Origin: Paracoccus yeei ATCC BAA-599
Lineage (GTDB): Bacteria > Pseudomonadota > Alphaproteobacteria > Rhodobacterales > Rhodobacteraceae
Reading direction: 5' to 3'
NCBI RefSeq assembly: GCF_000622145.1
Contig: NZ_KK211402.1
Span: 311,363 to 366,202 of the forward strand
DNA: 54,840 nucleotides
Numbering within the stretch: position 1 is the stretch's first letter; every line of letters starts with the position of its first letter. The position numbers were made by a program, and so were the translations under genes. The notes beneath the pieces are model-generated. The model was not told the DNA's origin, did no database searches, and saw only the letters and a list, made by a program, of their open reading frames with translations. Below are positions 43,277 through 53,072 of this stretch, one piece after another.

Positions 43277-46200
43277 ATGGCCACGCTTGTCCTCGGCGCC
43301 GTCGGTTCCGCCATCGGCGGGGCCTTTGGCGGCGCGATCCTCGGCTTTTCTGGCGCTGCCATCGGTGGCTTCATCGGCTCGACCATCGGGTCGGTGGTCG
43401 ACAGCTGGATCGTGTCCTCACTGGCCCCCGCGCAGAAGATCGAGGGCCAGCGTCTTGACAGTCTTCGGATCACCTCGGCCACCGAAGGGGCCATCATCCC
43501 GTGCCTCTACGGCCGCATGCGCATCGGCGGCAACATCATCTGGGCCACGGATTTTCGTGAGGAGACGAAGACCACGACACAGGGAGGCGGCAAGGGCGGA
43601 GGGGGCGGCGGGAGGGTCCAGACGACCGAATACCTCTACTATGCGTCCTTCGCGGTCGCCCTGTGCGAGGGGCCGATCACCGGCATCGGCCGAATCTGGG
43701 CCGACGGCAAACCGCTCGACATGACCGGCATCACCTGGCGCTGGTATCGAGGCGACGAGACCCAGACGGCTGACCCGTTCATTGCGGCGAAGATGGGGGC
43801 GGCCAACACCCCCGCCTATCGCGGCACGGCTTATGTCGTCTTCGAGGAACTGCCGCTCTCGACTTACGGCAATCGCCTGCCGCAGCTCAGCTTCGAGGTA
43901 TTCCGGCCGCTCGCGGATCCCGACACCGCCGAGGGGCTGGTCAAGGCCGTGACGATGATCCCCGCCTCGGGCGAGTTCACCTATGCGACCGAAGCTGTCC
44001 GCAAGACGATCGGCGCCACGACCACGGTCTTCGGCCAGACCACCGGCGGCACCACCTCGGCCGAGAACCTGAACGCGCTCCCGGATGAGGCTGACATCGT
44101 CGTGGCCCTCGACCGTCTGCAGGCCATGGCCCCGGCCGTCGAGAGCGTAAGCCTCGTCGTCGCCTGGTTCGGCAATGATCTGCGCGCGGGCAACTGTACG
44201 ATCAAGCCCGGCGTCGAAGTGGCGGCCAAGGTCACCAGCCCGAAGGTTTGGTCCGTGAATGGCGTAGCGCGGGCGAATGCCCACCTCGTCAGCCGCGATG
44301 CCGAGGACCGTCCGGTCTATGGCGGCACGCCAGCCGACTTCGCGGTGGTGCAGGCGATCCGAGAGATGAAGGCGCGCGGGTTGCGGGTGACGTTCTATCC
44401 GTTCCTGCTGATGGACGTGCCGCCCGGCAACACGCTGCCGAACCCCTACAGCGCGAATGCCGCGACGCCGGGCCAGCCGAGTTTCCCGTGGCGTGGCCGG
44501 ATCACCTGTTCCCCGGCGGCAGGATTTGCGGGGACCGCCGACAAGACCGCCGCCGCTGCCACGCAGGTCTCGGCCTTCTTCGGCGCGGCGTCCCCGGCGC
44601 AGTTCGCGGTGTCGGGCGACACCGTCAGCTGGACCGGCCCCTCCGGCGACTGGGGGCTGCGCCGCATGATCCTGCACTATGCCCATCTCTGCGCAGTGGC
44701 TGGCGGTGTCGATGCCTTCCTGATCGGGACCGAGATGCGCGGCCTGACGACGATCCGGTCCAGCGCCAGCGCCTATCCCGCCGTGACGGCCTTCAAGGCG
44801 CTGGCGGCCGAGGTGAAGGCGATCCTCGGGCCGGGCACCAAGGTGGGCTATGCGTCCGATTGGTCGGAGTATTTCGGCCACCAGCCCGGCGATGGCACCG
44901 GGGACGTGTTCTTCCATCTCGACCCGCTCTGGTCGGATGCGAACATCGATTTCATCGGCATCGACAACTACATGCCGCTGTCAGACTGGCGCGACGGTTT
45001 CGACCATGCCGATGCGCTGGAGGGTTGGCCCGCGAACCATGATCGCGGCTACCTGCAGGCCAACATTGCAGGCGGCGAAGGCTTCGACTGGTTCTATGCC
45101 AGCGACGCCGACCGGTCGACCCAGATCCGGACGCCGATCACGGATGGCGCTGCAGGCAAACCGTGGGTGTTCCGTTACAAGGATCTGCGCGCCTGGTGGT
45201 CGAACCCGCATTTCAACCGGCCGGGTGGGGTGGAGAGCGGCACGCCCACGGCATGGGTGCCGCAGTCGAAGCCCGTGTGGTTCACCGAGCTTGGCTGCCC
45301 CGCCGTCGACCGGGGGACGAACCAGCCGAACGTCTTCTTCGACCCGAAGTCGTCTGAGAGCTTCACGCCCTATTTCTCGCGCAGCTGGCGCGACGATGCC
45401 ATCCAGCGCGCCTATCTCGAGGCGAGCTACCTCTGGTGGGGTCAGGGCGCGAACAACCCGATCTCGACTGTTTACGGCGGCCGGATGGTGCATGTCCCCG
45501 AATGCGCCGCCTGGACCTGGGATGCGCGGCCCTATCCGTTCTTTCCCGAGCTGACCGGGATCTGGACGGACGGTCCGAACTGGCGGCTTGGGCACTGGCT
45601 GACCGGGCGGCTGGGCGCGGTGTCGCTGGCGGCCCTTGTGCGCCACCTCTGCCTGCGCGCTGGGCTCGACGAGGCATTGATCGACGTCTCCGGCCTCTGG
45701 GGCGCGGTCGAGGGCTATGTCATCGGCGCGCTGGAAAGCCCTCGGTCATCGATTTCCACCTTGGCCCGCCACTTCGGCTTCGACGCCATCGAGACGGAGG
45801 GCGTGATCCGCTTTGTCATGCGCGGTCGGGCCTCGGTCGCCACGCTGGCCACCGACGATCTTGTCGCCGTTCGCGAGGGCGAGGCCTTCGAGCTGACCCG
45901 CGGCCAGGAGACCGAACTGCCCCAAGCCCTCAAGTGGCAGGTCGCAAGGGCGGATGAGGACTATGACGCTGCGCTGGTCGAGGCACGGCGCATCACTGTC
46001 GACACGACGCGCATTGCTTCGGAAAGTTTCCCGATGGCGATCCCGCCCGAGGAGGCCGAACGCCGCTGCCGTCGCGCGCTGATGGAAGCCTGGATCGGCC
46101 GCGAGAGCGCGACCTTCCGCCTGCCGCCATCGCGCCTCGCCCTCGATCCGGCCGACGTGATCCGGCTCGCCCATGACGGCCGCGAGGTCGAGTTCCGCCT

Positions 46201-47278
46201 CGTCTCGGTCGCCGATGCCGAAGCGCGCGGTATCGAGGCGGTGCGTCAGGACCGCGCCGCCTACGATCTGCCACCTGGGGATCCCCGCCCGGCCTCACTT
46301 GCAAGCCCCGTTGTCTTCGGCACGCCGGAAGTGGTCATGCTGGACCTGCCGCAGATCACTGAGGACCAGCCAGCCCATCGACCCCTGATCGCCGCCCATG
46401 CCAGCCCTTGGCCGGGCGAGATCGCGGTCTTCCGCAGCGCCTCGACGGATGGGTTCAATCTGCTGACCACATTCGGTAGCCGGGCGCGGATCGGCACGCT
46501 GGCCTTCGACTTCTTTCCCGGCCCGACCTCGCGCTTCGATCTGGGCAACCAACTGGTCGTCGATCTCCTGTCCGGAACGCTGGAAAGCGTGACGGACGTC
46601 GTACTGTTCGGTGGGGCGAATGCGCTGGCGGTCGAGGCCGCCGCTGGCCAATGGGAGATCGTCCAGGCTGGTCAGGCTGAACTGATCGCGCCAAGCAGGT
46701 ACCGCCTGATCCGTCTGCTGCGTGGCCAGCGCGGAACGGAACATGCGATGGGCAACCCGGCCCCGGCCGGGACACGGGTGGTCGTGCTAGATGCGACGCT
46801 GGCCTCGCTGCCCATCGCCGAGTCCGATCTCGGACAGCCGTGGAACTGGCGGGTGGGCCCGGCCGCGCGTTCTGTAACGGATGACAGCTACGCCGCGCTG
46901 GGCTTCACCCCGACCGGGCGCGGCCTCGTGCCTTTCGCGCCAGTCCATGTCGAACAGCCATGGCGGATCGCACGCAGCCCGGGCGATCTAACCATCCGCT
47001 GGACGCGCCGGTCCCGTGCGCTGGTGGCCGATGCCTGGGAGCAGGTCGAGGTGCCGCTGGCCGAAGATGTCGAGGGTTATGACGTCCAGATCCTCGATGG
47101 TGCTTCGGTCAAGCGCACGCTGACCAGCACCACGACCTCCGTCCTCTATACCGCCGCCCAGCAGACTGCCGATTGGGGTGCGCCGCTCGGGCCCGGCCAA
47201 ACGCTTGTGATCCGCATCTACCAGCTCTCGAACCGCCTTGGCCGCGGCACGCCCGCGTCTGTGACGCTGCAATTCTGA
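43277..47278 (+). CDS. Tail-tip megatron/host-specificity protein (GTA gp15-like)
   Basis: 1333 residues. The N-terminus is glycine-rich and hydrophobic (GAVGSAIGGAFGGAILGFSG, AAIGGFIGSTIGSVVDSW). IIPCLYGRMRIGGNIIWATD is the usual gpJ-like entry. A GTA TIM-barrel domain follows (CAVAGGVDAFLIGTEMRGL, DWSEYFGHQPGD, FIGIDNYMPLSDWRDGFDHA, FTELGCPAVDRGTNQPN), then baseplate domains (RRALMEAWIGRESATFRLPP). It forms the tail tip that contacts the cell surface. A Gly stretch (GGGKGGGGGG) lies near residue 105. Confidence 0.92.
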   Translation: MATLVLGAVGSAIGGAFGGAILGFSGAAIGGFIGSTIGSVVDSWIVSSLAPAQKIEGQRLDSLRITSATEGAIIPCLYGRMRIGGNIIWATDFREETKTTTQGGGKGGGGGGRVQTTEYLYYASFAVALCEGPITGIGRIWADGKPLDMTGITWRWYRGDETQTADPFIAAKMGAANTPAYRGTAYVVFEELPLSTYGNRLPQLSFEVFRPLADPDTAEGLVKAVTMIPASGEFTYATEAVRKTIGATTTVFGQTTGGTTSAENLNALPDEADIVVALDRLQAMAPAVESVSLVVAWFGNDLRAGNCTIKPGVEVAAKVTSPKVWSVNGVARANAHLVSRDAEDRPVYGGTPADFAVVQAIREMKARGLRVTFYPFLLMDVPPGNTLPNPYSANAATPGQPSFPWRGRITCSPAAGFAGTADKTAAAATQVSAFFGAASPAQFAVSGDTVSWTGPSGDWGLRRMILHYAHLCAVAGGVDAFLIGTEMRGLTTIRSSASAYPAVTAFKALAAEVKAILGPGTKVGYASDWSEYFGHQPGDGTGDVFFHLDPLWSDANIDFIGIDNYMPLSDWRDGFDHADALEGWPANHDRGYLQANIAGGEGFDWFYASDADRSTQIRTPITDGAAGKPWVFRYKDLRAWWSNPHFNRPGGVESGTPTAWVPQSKPVWFTELGCPAVDRGTNQPNVFFDPKSSESFTPYFSRSWRDDAIQRAYLEASYLWWGQGANNPISTVYGGRMVHVPECAAWTWDARPYPFFPELTGIWTDGPNWRLGHWLTGRLGAVSLAALVRHLCLRAGLDEALIDVSGLWGAVEGYVIGALESPRSSISTLARHFGFDAIETEGVIRFVMRGRASVATLATDDLVAVREGEAFELTRGQETELPQALKWQVARADEDYDAALVEARRITVDTTRIASESFPMAIPPEEAERRCRRALMEAWIGRESATFRLPPSRLALDPADVIRLAHDGREVEFRLVSVADAEARGIEAVRQDRAAYDLPPGDPRPASLASPVVFGTPEVVMLDLPQITEDQPAHRPLIAAHASPWPGEIAVFRSASTDGFNLLTTFGSRARIGTLAFDFFPGPTSRFDLGNQLVVDLLSGTLESVTDVVLFGGANALAVEAAAGQWEIVQAGQAELIAPSRYRLIRLLRGQRGTEHAMGNPAPAGTRVVVLDATLASLPIAESDLGQPWNWRVGPAARSVTDDSYAALGFTPTGRGLVPFAPVHVEQPWRIARSPGDLTIRWTRRSRALVADAWEQVEVPLAEDVEGYDVQILDGASVKRTLTSTTTSVLYTAAQQTADWGAPLGPGQTLVIRIYQLSNRLGRGTPASVTLQF

Positions 47279-47299
47279 TCCCAACTCGCGGGAACCCCC

Positions 47300-49225
47300 A
47301 TGTCCGACACCACGACCCATCTGGGCCTGCCCTATCTCCTGGCGGCGCAGGCGCAGAAGCATGCCACCCACAACGAGGCTTTGCGCCTGCTCGACGCCAT
47401 GGTGCAGCTTTCCGTCCTCGACCGCACGCGCACCGCACCACCCGCGAGTCCCAACGATGGGAACCGACATTTGGTGGCCTCCGGCGCAACAGGCCTCTGG
47501 GCCGGGTGGGATCTGAACATCGCCTTCTGGGTCGATGGCGCATGGATCCGCCTCGTGCCGCGTACCGGCTGGCTGGTCTGGGTCGCAGCCGAGGGCCTGT
47601 TCCTCGTCTGGACCGGCAGCGCCTGGGAAGTGGTCGGTGAGCCCCGCGACGTCTCGGACGCGGTGTTCAGCCTGGTCAACGACGCGGACCCGACGAAGAA
47701 GGCCACTTTCTCGCTGGCGGGCATCAGCGCCGGGACGACGCGCAGCTTCACCTTGCCGAACACCTCGTCCGAACTGGCGATCCTCGCGGGCACCCAGACC
47801 TTCAGCGGCAACAAGACCTTCTCAGGCACGCTGACGGCGTCCGGAACCGTGACGGTGTCGGCCGCCAGCGCCTCGATCGGCACGGCGACGACGACCGCAA
47901 CCTACGGTATGGGCACCGGCGCCACGACGGCTGGGGTCACAAAGACCGTGAACATCGGCACCGGAGGCGCCTCCGGATCCACCACCGTCGTGAACATCGG
48001 CTCGGCCACCGCCGGGGCCGGGGGCACCACGGTGGTGAACACGCCCACCGTCACATTCGCCAATGCCGTCACGCAGGTCGGCATGCCGCAGGCAAACCTG
48101 ACCGCGCAACTGCTCGGCCTCGGCGGGGCCACGGCGGACAGTTACAACCGCCTGTCGGTGAACACCCCGGCAGTTCTGCTGAACAACGCAGGCTCAGGCA
48201 TCGAGGCGACAGTCAACAAGGCTGCGGCCGGGAATGACGCGGCCTTCGCCTTCAAGACCGGCTTCTCGGCCCGCGCCCTCATCGGGTTGCTCGGGAATGA
48301 CGATTTCAGCTTCAAGGTCAGCCCGGACGGCTCGGCCTTCTTCGACGCCATCAAGGTCGACCGCACCAACGGCCGCGTCGAACTGGCCGAGCCGGTGGTC
48401 CTGCCCGCCCATGATGCCGTGCCCTCACCACCGCCCGCGGGGAAACTCGCGCTCTATGCCCGCGACCGGGCGGGGATGGGCTGGCTGGATGTCGAGCGCC
48501 CTTCGGGCCGCCACTTTCCGCTTCAGCCGCATTTTGGGGTCAACCGCATCGCGACATGGGCGCCCTCGACAAGCACGACGATCAACACCAACGGCATGCC
48601 GCGGACGGCCGTCGGCACGGCGGCGACGCCGACGCTGGCCACCACCAACCTCTCCACCTCCATGCGGCGCTGGCGGATGACCTCGGCGGCCACGGCCGGG
48701 GCGGCGGCAGAGGAGCGATCCGCAGGCTGGGTCTGCTGGCGCGGCAATGCCGAGGGTCTGGGCGGTTTCACCTATGTGAACCGTCTGTCGCTGGTCACGC
48801 TGCAAGCAACGGGCATGGGGTTCTTCGGCCTGATCGGGTCGATCGCGGCGCTGTCCACCACCCTCACCCTTTCGGCCGTCGTCAACGCGCTGGGCATCGG
48901 GTTCGAGCGCGGCACGCATGCCAACTGGCAGATCGTCCACAACGACGGCGCGGCCGCGCCGACCCTGATCGACCTCGGCGCGGGCTTCCCCGTGGCCAGC
49001 ACGACCAATGTCCTGACGCTTTATATCGCGGCGGCCCCGAACGACAGCGCGGTCGGGATCCGCGTGGTCGAGGAAGTCTCGGGCGCCGTCGCCGAAGCCA
49101 CGATCACCACCGACATGCCCGCGGCGACCCAGCTCCTGAGCCCGCGCAACTACCTCAACAACGGCAGCACAGCCGCAGCCGTCGCCTATGACTGCTCCGG
49201 CGTCTACGTCGAGACCGATTATTGA
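47300..49225 (+). CDS. Tail fibre protein with DUF2793 head
   Basis: 641 residues. Residues 1-110 are a DUF2793 domain (THLGLPYLLAAQAQKHATHN, GNRHLVASGATGLWAGWDLN). Then comes a Thr/Ser/Gly-rich repetitive shaft (ASIGTATTTATYGMGTGATT, KTVNIGTGGASGSTTVVNIG, VNTPTVTFANAVTQVGMPQA) of triple-beta fibre type, and a C-terminal receptor-binding-like half (SLVTLQATGMGFFGLIGSIA, FERGTHANWQIVHNDGA). It follows the tip gene, so adsorption to the host is the likely role. Confidence 0.8.
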   Translation: MSDTTTHLGLPYLLAAQAQKHATHNEALRLLDAMVQLSVLDRTRTAPPASPNDGNRHLVASGATGLWAGWDLNIAFWVDGAWIRLVPRTGWLVWVAAEGLFLVWTGSAWEVVGEPRDVSDAVFSLVNDADPTKKATFSLAGISAGTTRSFTLPNTSSELAILAGTQTFSGNKTFSGTLTASGTVTVSAASASIGTATTTATYGMGTGATTAGVTKTVNIGTGGASGSTTVVNIGSATAGAGGTTVVNTPTVTFANAVTQVGMPQANLTAQLLGLGGATADSYNRLSVNTPAVLLNNAGSGIEATVNKAAAGNDAAFAFKTGFSARALIGLLGNDDFSFKVSPDGSAFFDAIKVDRTNGRVELAEPVVLPAHDAVPSPPPAGKLALYARDRAGMGWLDVERPSGRHFPLQPHFGVNRIATWAPSTSTTINTNGMPRTAVGTAATPTLATTNLSTSMRRWRMTSAATAGAAAEERSAGWVCWRGNAEGLGGFTYVNRLSLVTLQATGMGFFGLIGSIAALSTTLTLSAVVNALGIGFERGTHANWQIVHNDGAAAPTLIDLGAGFPVASTTNVLTLYIAAAPNDSAVGIRVVEEVSGAVAEATITTDMPAATQLLSPRNYLNNGSTAAAVAYDCSGVYVETDY

Positions 49226-49254
49226 AGCGCCACGCCCCGTGGCCGGAAAGGACC

Positions 49255-49566
49255 ATGATGGATAACCAGACCACTCTCGCCGGGGAGGTCGCGCGGGCCT
49301 TTCGGGACCACGGGATCACCGCCGCGCTGACAGCCCTGATCGGTGGCACCATGGCCCTGATCGCGGCGATCACGCGCAAAGCGTTTACCAACGAGGCCCT
49401 GCTGGATCGCCTGGACCGGGAACTGATCGCCGACCGGGACCGGATCGACCGCCAGCGCAGCGAGGACCGCAAGACTGATGGCGACCGCCTCGACCGGATC
49501 GAGACGGACATCCGATCCATGCGGGACATGCTGTTCGACGCCTTCCAGCGCGGCCGATCCGACTGA
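49255..49566 (+). CDS. Holin-like membrane protein with coiled coil
   Basis: 103 residues from the ATG at 49255 (GGAAAGGA just upstream). One hydrophobic segment (ITAALTALIGGTMALIAAIT) is followed by a strongly charged helix (LLDRLDRELIADRDRIDRQR, KTDGDRLDRIETDIRSMRDM). A position between fibre and endolysin genes suggests a holin or a membrane-bound lysis accessory protein. Sequence alone does not prove it. Confidence 0.6.
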   Translation: MMDNQTTLAGEVARAFRDHGITAALTALIGGTMALIAAITRKAFTNEALLDRLDRELIADRDRIDRQRSEDRKTDGDRLDRIETDIRSMRDMLFDAFQRGRSD

Positions 49567-49639
49567 CCGCCTGGCGACCAATCTACCACGACCACATCCC
49601 CCGCCCCCGGCGGGCAATGCCCGCCAGAACCTAAAGTCT

Positions 49640-49671
49640 GCGCGGCCTTGCCGCGCGGGGGCGGGTTTTTT
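49640..49671 (+). terminator. Terminator-like hairpin before endolysin gene
   Basis: GCGCGGC (49640-49646), loop CTT, GCCGCGC (49650-49656), then a G-rich run and six T (49666-49671). The T run is nine bases from this stem. A second pairing of CCCGCC upstream with GGCGGG next to the T run is possible. Confidence 0.6.
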
Positions 49672-49688
49672 CATCTGGAGGATCCACC

Positions 49689-50363
49689 ATGCCGATCCTG
49701 ACCTACTCCCACTGGCGCGACGTGCCCGCGACTGCCTGGCGCTGGCCGAACTTCTCGGCCGCCGAAATCGCCTGCCGCGGCACCGGCGCGATCAAGATCA
49801 ACACGGAAGCCATGGACAAGCTGCAGGCCCTGCGCGATCGGCTGGGCAAGCCGCTGATCATCCGCTCCGCCTATCGCAGCCCCGAACACAACCGCGCTGT
49901 CGGAGGCGCCCCGGCCTCGAAACACATGCAGGCCACCGCCTTCGACATCGCCATGTCCAACCACGATCCTGCGGCCTTCGAAGCGGCGGCGCGGGCGGTC
50001 GGGTTCCTGGGGTTCGGATACTACCCGCGGTCGGGCTTCATGCACATCGACCTCGGCCCCGCCCGGTCCTGGGGCGATCCCTTCCCGGCGCGATCCGTGC
50101 CCTTCGCCCCGGAACTGCCGCCCGTGCGCGAAGTCCTATCAGAAAGCCGCACCCTGCGCGGCGGCGGCGCTGCGGGCGCTGCAACCGTCGGCGCGGCTGG
50201 AGTGGAAGTGCTGCAGGACGTACTTGCCGAGACCCAGTCGACGATCCAGCCGCTGGTGCCCTACCTCGACACGCTGCGCTGGGTGCTGATCGTCATCGCG
50301 CTGATCGGCATCGCGGTCACCATTCACGCGCGGCTCGACGACTGGAAGCGGGGCCAGCGGTGA
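49689..50363 (+). CDS. Peptidase M15-type endolysin with C-terminal membrane anchor
   Basis: 224 residues. The M15_3 domain: IRSAYRSPEHNRAVGGAPAS, KHMQATAFDIAM (zinc ligands His and Asp) and RSGFMHIDLGPARSW (His ligand). It cuts peptide cross-links in murein. A hydrophobic helix near the C-terminus (LRWVLIVIALIGIAVTIHA) would anchor it in the inner membrane, unlike simple soluble endolysins, and could delay action until the holin or pinholin fires. The stop overlaps the next start. Confidence 0.85.
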   Translation: MPILTYSHWRDVPATAWRWPNFSAAEIACRGTGAIKINTEAMDKLQALRDRLGKPLIIRSAYRSPEHNRAVGGAPASKHMQATAFDIAMSNHDPAAFEAAARAVGFLGFGYYPRSGFMHIDLGPARSWGDPFPARSVPFAPELPPVREVLSESRTLRGGGAAGAATVGAAGVEVLQDVLAETQSTIQPLVPYLDTLRWVLIVIALIGIAVTIHARLDDWKRGQR

Positions 50364-50605
50364 TCGGCTGGCTCCTCACCCATGGCCCGGCGCGCAAGGC
50401 GCTGGGCCTGTTCGTCTCCGCCGCAGCGATCCTGCTGTTCCTGCTGAACCTGCGCCGGGCAGGCGAGCGCGCTGGGCGCGTCGCCGAACGGCTAGACCTC
50501 CGAGAGAGAAACGATGCCATCCACCGCCAGATGCTCGACGCCGCCGCCCGCCGCCCTGCTGATCGTGACGCTCTGGCTGAGCGCCTGCGCGATGGCAGGT
50601 TTTGA
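50360..50605 (+). CDS. i-spanin-like (Rz) small membrane protein
   Basis: 81 residues from a GTG at 50360 (GTGA with the endolysin stop). An N-terminal membrane segment (ALGLFVSAAAILLFLLNLRR) is followed by a charged helix (GRVAERLDLRERNDAIHRQM), the layout of inner-membrane spanins. A lipoprotein frame starts inside it, which strengthens the call. Spanins fuse inner and outer membranes in the last step of lysis. Confidence 0.75.
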   Translation: MIGWLLTHGPARKALGLFVSAAAILLFLLNLRRAGERAGRVAERLDLRERNDAIHRQMLDAAARRPADRDALAERLRDGRF

Positions 50606-50759
50606 GACCCGCGCGCCATGTTCCCCTGTGGTCGAATATTCTTCTGCGGATCAAGCGCGCGCTGCCGACGAGGTCGACTCGCTGCCAGAGGGCGCCGTCA
50701 TAGTGCGGATGCTAAGCGACTACGCTGTCTTGCGTGATCAGGCGCGGGCGTGCAGATGA
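50514..50759 (+). CDS. o-spanin-like (Rz1) lipoprotein, overlapping Rz
   Basis: 81 residues in the +1 frame relative to the Rz-like gene. It starts within it and ends beyond it. The hydrophobic leader LLIVTLWLSACAM has a lipobox LSAC (Cys about 25), so the mature protein begins at that Cys and is sent to the outer membrane. GAGAGAAACG precedes the ATG. An overlapping Rz/Rz1 pair is a standard phage arrangement. Confidence 0.75.
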   Translation: MPSTARCSTPPPAALLIVTLWLSACAMAGFETRAPCSPVVEYSSADQARAADEVDSLPEGAVIVRMLSDYAVLRDQARACR

Positions 50760-50763
50760 AACA

Positions 50764-50826
50764 CGGGCCGGGCGAAGCCTCCATAGGAAGCTCGGTCGCC
50801 TCAACCGCGGCGCATCGCCCGGCCCG
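50764..50826 (+). terminator. Long inverted repeat after lysis genes
   Basis: CGGGCCGGGCGA (50764-50775) pairs perfectly with TCGCCCGGCCCG (50815-50826) across a 39-base loop, straight after the Rz1 stop. No T run follows, so it may end or protect the late transcript without being a classical terminator. Confidence 0.5.
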
Positions 50827-51095
50827 GTTCATGGATTCACGCTGTCAACGAGCGGCAGGGATTCGCAGCGGGTTGATGATGTCAGGTGCGGCCCTGCCTG
50901 TCCCGCATGGCGATGGGCACAATTGTGCACTTGGATGAAATGCGATGTCGTCAGACAGCTTGTCGACGGCTATTCCAGCTTGGCCTCTGGCTGAGCACTT
51001 TTCGGGAGTGACATGCGATCGCTGCAAATCTGGTCTGGAAGAATTCCGCAGATTTTGCGACGACTTAACTGTGTCAACGGGAAGGGAAAGCGCAG
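50827..51095. other. Intergenic stretch between lysis genes and GmrSD-like gene
   Basis: About 270 bases with no convincing gene. It marks the shift from the phage late operon to right-end cargo. GGGAAGGGAAAG at about 51080-51091 is the ribosome site of the next gene. Confidence 0.4.
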
Positions 51096-52880
51096 ATGGC
51101 CATTCAGAAGATCCAGAGTGAAGACTGCTCGGTCGCCAGCCTCTTCCAGTCCTTCTATGCTGTCCCCGATTATCAGCGCGAGTACGTCTGGGATACGGAC
51201 CAGGTCGAACAGCTTCTGAAGGACGTCCGCGAAGAGATGGGCGACGGCCCCGCGCAAGATGCCCCAGAGTACTTCATCGGCAGCATCGTCGTCTGCCCTG
51301 GCCGCGATGGCGTGCTTGACCTGATCGACGGCCAACAGCGGATGACAACTCTTTACATCACGCTCTGCGCGATCCGGGATCGGTTCGCTGAGCTGGGAGC
51401 ACAGCCCTCCTCAGTGCTGAATTCCCAGATCGCCGATGCTGCGGTTGACGTTTCCGGCGAGGAGCGTCGACGCTACCGGCTCGACCTGCAGTATGAAGAT
51501 AGTGGCGATGCGTTGACGCGCCTCGCTGATGGGAAGCGCATAGAAACGCCCTCCACCCAGTCGATGCGAAACATGCACAACGCCCATCATGTCGTCACCC
51601 GGTTTCTCGAGTCCGAATTCGGTCAGGATGCCGCAGCCGTCCGCAAACTCTACGGGTACCTGACGAACAAGGTGAAGCTGATCCGCATCGAGACCGAAGA
51701 CGTCGCGAAAGCCCTGAAGATATTCGAAACGATCAACGATCGTGGCGTTGGACTGAACTCCATGGACCTTCTGAAGAACCTGCTCTTCATGAAGACGCCC
51801 AAGGGACAGTTCGACCGCCTGAAGGATACATGGAAGGAGCTGCAGGACACGATTTTCCGCATGGGCGAGAAACCCCTGCGATTTCTCCGCTACTTCATCT
51901 TCAGCAGGTACGACGTGGATCTCCTGCGTGAGGACGAGATCTATGGCTGGTTCACGAAAAACGATGCGCTCGTCGGGTATGGACGCGATCCAATCGGTTT
52001 TGCCAAAGAACTCGTGTCAGCCGCACGGGCCTATGAGCGGTTTCGCGAGGGCAAGAATGAAAAGGGTGAGCGCAACCGCTATCTCGACAACATCCGGCTA
52101 CTGGGCGGCCAAGCAGCGCGTCAGCACCTGATACTGCTTCTTGCGGGGCGCCATCTTGGTCCGGCGCTGTTCGATCGTCTGGCCGCCGAAGTGGAGAACC
52201 TGTTCTTTTGCTATGTCATCACGCGAGAGCCGACGCGGGATTTCGAACGCAACTTCGCGAAATGGGCAACGGAGCTGAGGTCCATCAACTCCGACGATGA
52301 GCTTGATACTTTCATCGTCGCACGCTTCGACAAGGCGAAGGCAGACCTGGCGAACCGTTTCGATGACTCGATGGGCCGACTCGCACTTCGCAGCTTGCAG
52401 CTGTATCGGTTTCAGTACGTGCTGGCCAAGCTAACCCAGCAGGTGGATCTTCTGGCTTATGGCGAGACCGAGGGTACGAGGTGGCTTGGGAACTACGTGA
52501 GCGGCGGATACGAGGTCGAGCATATCTTTCCTCAAACGCCGAATGCAGAAGCCGCCGCTGAGTTCGGTCCCGTCGGCGATCCGGAGGTTGTGCAAAGGCT
52601 GGGTAACCTCGTCCTCGTCGAAAAATCCATAAACACCTCGCTCGGGAACCGCCCCTACAGTGAAAAGAGGCCGGTGTATCAGCAGTCCAAGCTGCTGTTG
52701 ACACGGGCGCTGAGCGAGCGGCCAAAGGTCGGTACGAACACGCGCATTGACCGGGCGGTCGCCTTGATCGAGCCCTACTCCTCGTGGAATGAGGGGGCCG
52801 TTCATCAGCGTCAGCGTTCACTTGTTACGCTCGCCCGCGCTGTCTGGGGCCTTCCGGAACAGGCTGCTTCAATCGGTTGA
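51096..52880 (+). CDS. DUF262/DUF1524 protein, GmrSD-like type IV restriction
   Basis: 594 residues. The DUF262 (GmrS, NTPase/ParB-like) part has FYAVPDYQREYVWDTDQVEQ, FIGSIVVCPGRD and LIDGQQRMTTLYI. The middle is helical (KIFETINDRGVGLNSMDLLK). The C-terminal DUF1524 (GmrD) His-Me nuclease has YEVEHIFPQTPN and RLGNLVLVEKSINTSLGNRP. Fused GmrSD proteins cut DNA with modified bases, such as glucosylated hydroxymethylcytosine. It lies between lysis genes and the toxin-antitoxin genes, a usual place for anti-phage cargo. Complete by motifs. Confidence 0.9.
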   Translation: MAIQKIQSEDCSVASLFQSFYAVPDYQREYVWDTDQVEQLLKDVREEMGDGPAQDAPEYFIGSIVVCPGRDGVLDLIDGQQRMTTLYITLCAIRDRFAELGAQPSSVLNSQIADAAVDVSGEERRRYRLDLQYEDSGDALTRLADGKRIETPSTQSMRNMHNAHHVVTRFLESEFGQDAAAVRKLYGYLTNKVKLIRIETEDVAKALKIFETINDRGVGLNSMDLLKNLLFMKTPKGQFDRLKDTWKELQDTIFRMGEKPLRFLRYFIFSRYDVDLLREDEIYGWFTKNDALVGYGRDPIGFAKELVSAARAYERFREGKNEKGERNRYLDNIRLLGGQAARQHLILLLAGRHLGPALFDRLAAEVENLFFCYVITREPTRDFERNFAKWATELRSINSDDELDTFIVARFDKAKADLANRFDDSMGRLALRSLQLYRFQYVLAKLTQQVDLLAYGETEGTRWLGNYVSGGYEVEHIFPQTPNAEAAAEFGPVGDPEVVQRLGNLVLVEKSINTSLGNRPYSEKRPVYQQSKLLLTRALSERPKVGTNTRIDRAVALIEPYSSWNEGAVHQRQRSLVTLARAVWGLPEQAASIG

Positions 52881-53072
52881 GAGCGACATTGCGTGGATAT
52901 TGAAAACATCGCTGATCTCATTTGCGGAGAATAGCGACACAAATCTCCGCATATTCCGAGGCGATTGTTCATCTTGGTGTTGTCCAGTGAATGTCTGCAC
53001 TGGTTGTTTCAATCTGCCCTCGATGTTACCAAACCTAGGACAGGATGCACCTTTACCTGAGGTTTTGTAGCT

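Noticed and set aside
27312..50759. The block as a gene transfer agent cluster and not a phage
   Set aside because: Only the tail-tip genes resemble the GTA. The head genes are lambda-like, and integrase, attachment sites, replication and lysis genes are all present.
52881..53072. Separate small gene between the GmrSD-like and AbiEi-like genes
   Set aside because: The only frames overlap the GmrSD end or show no start signal. It reads as promoter DNA.
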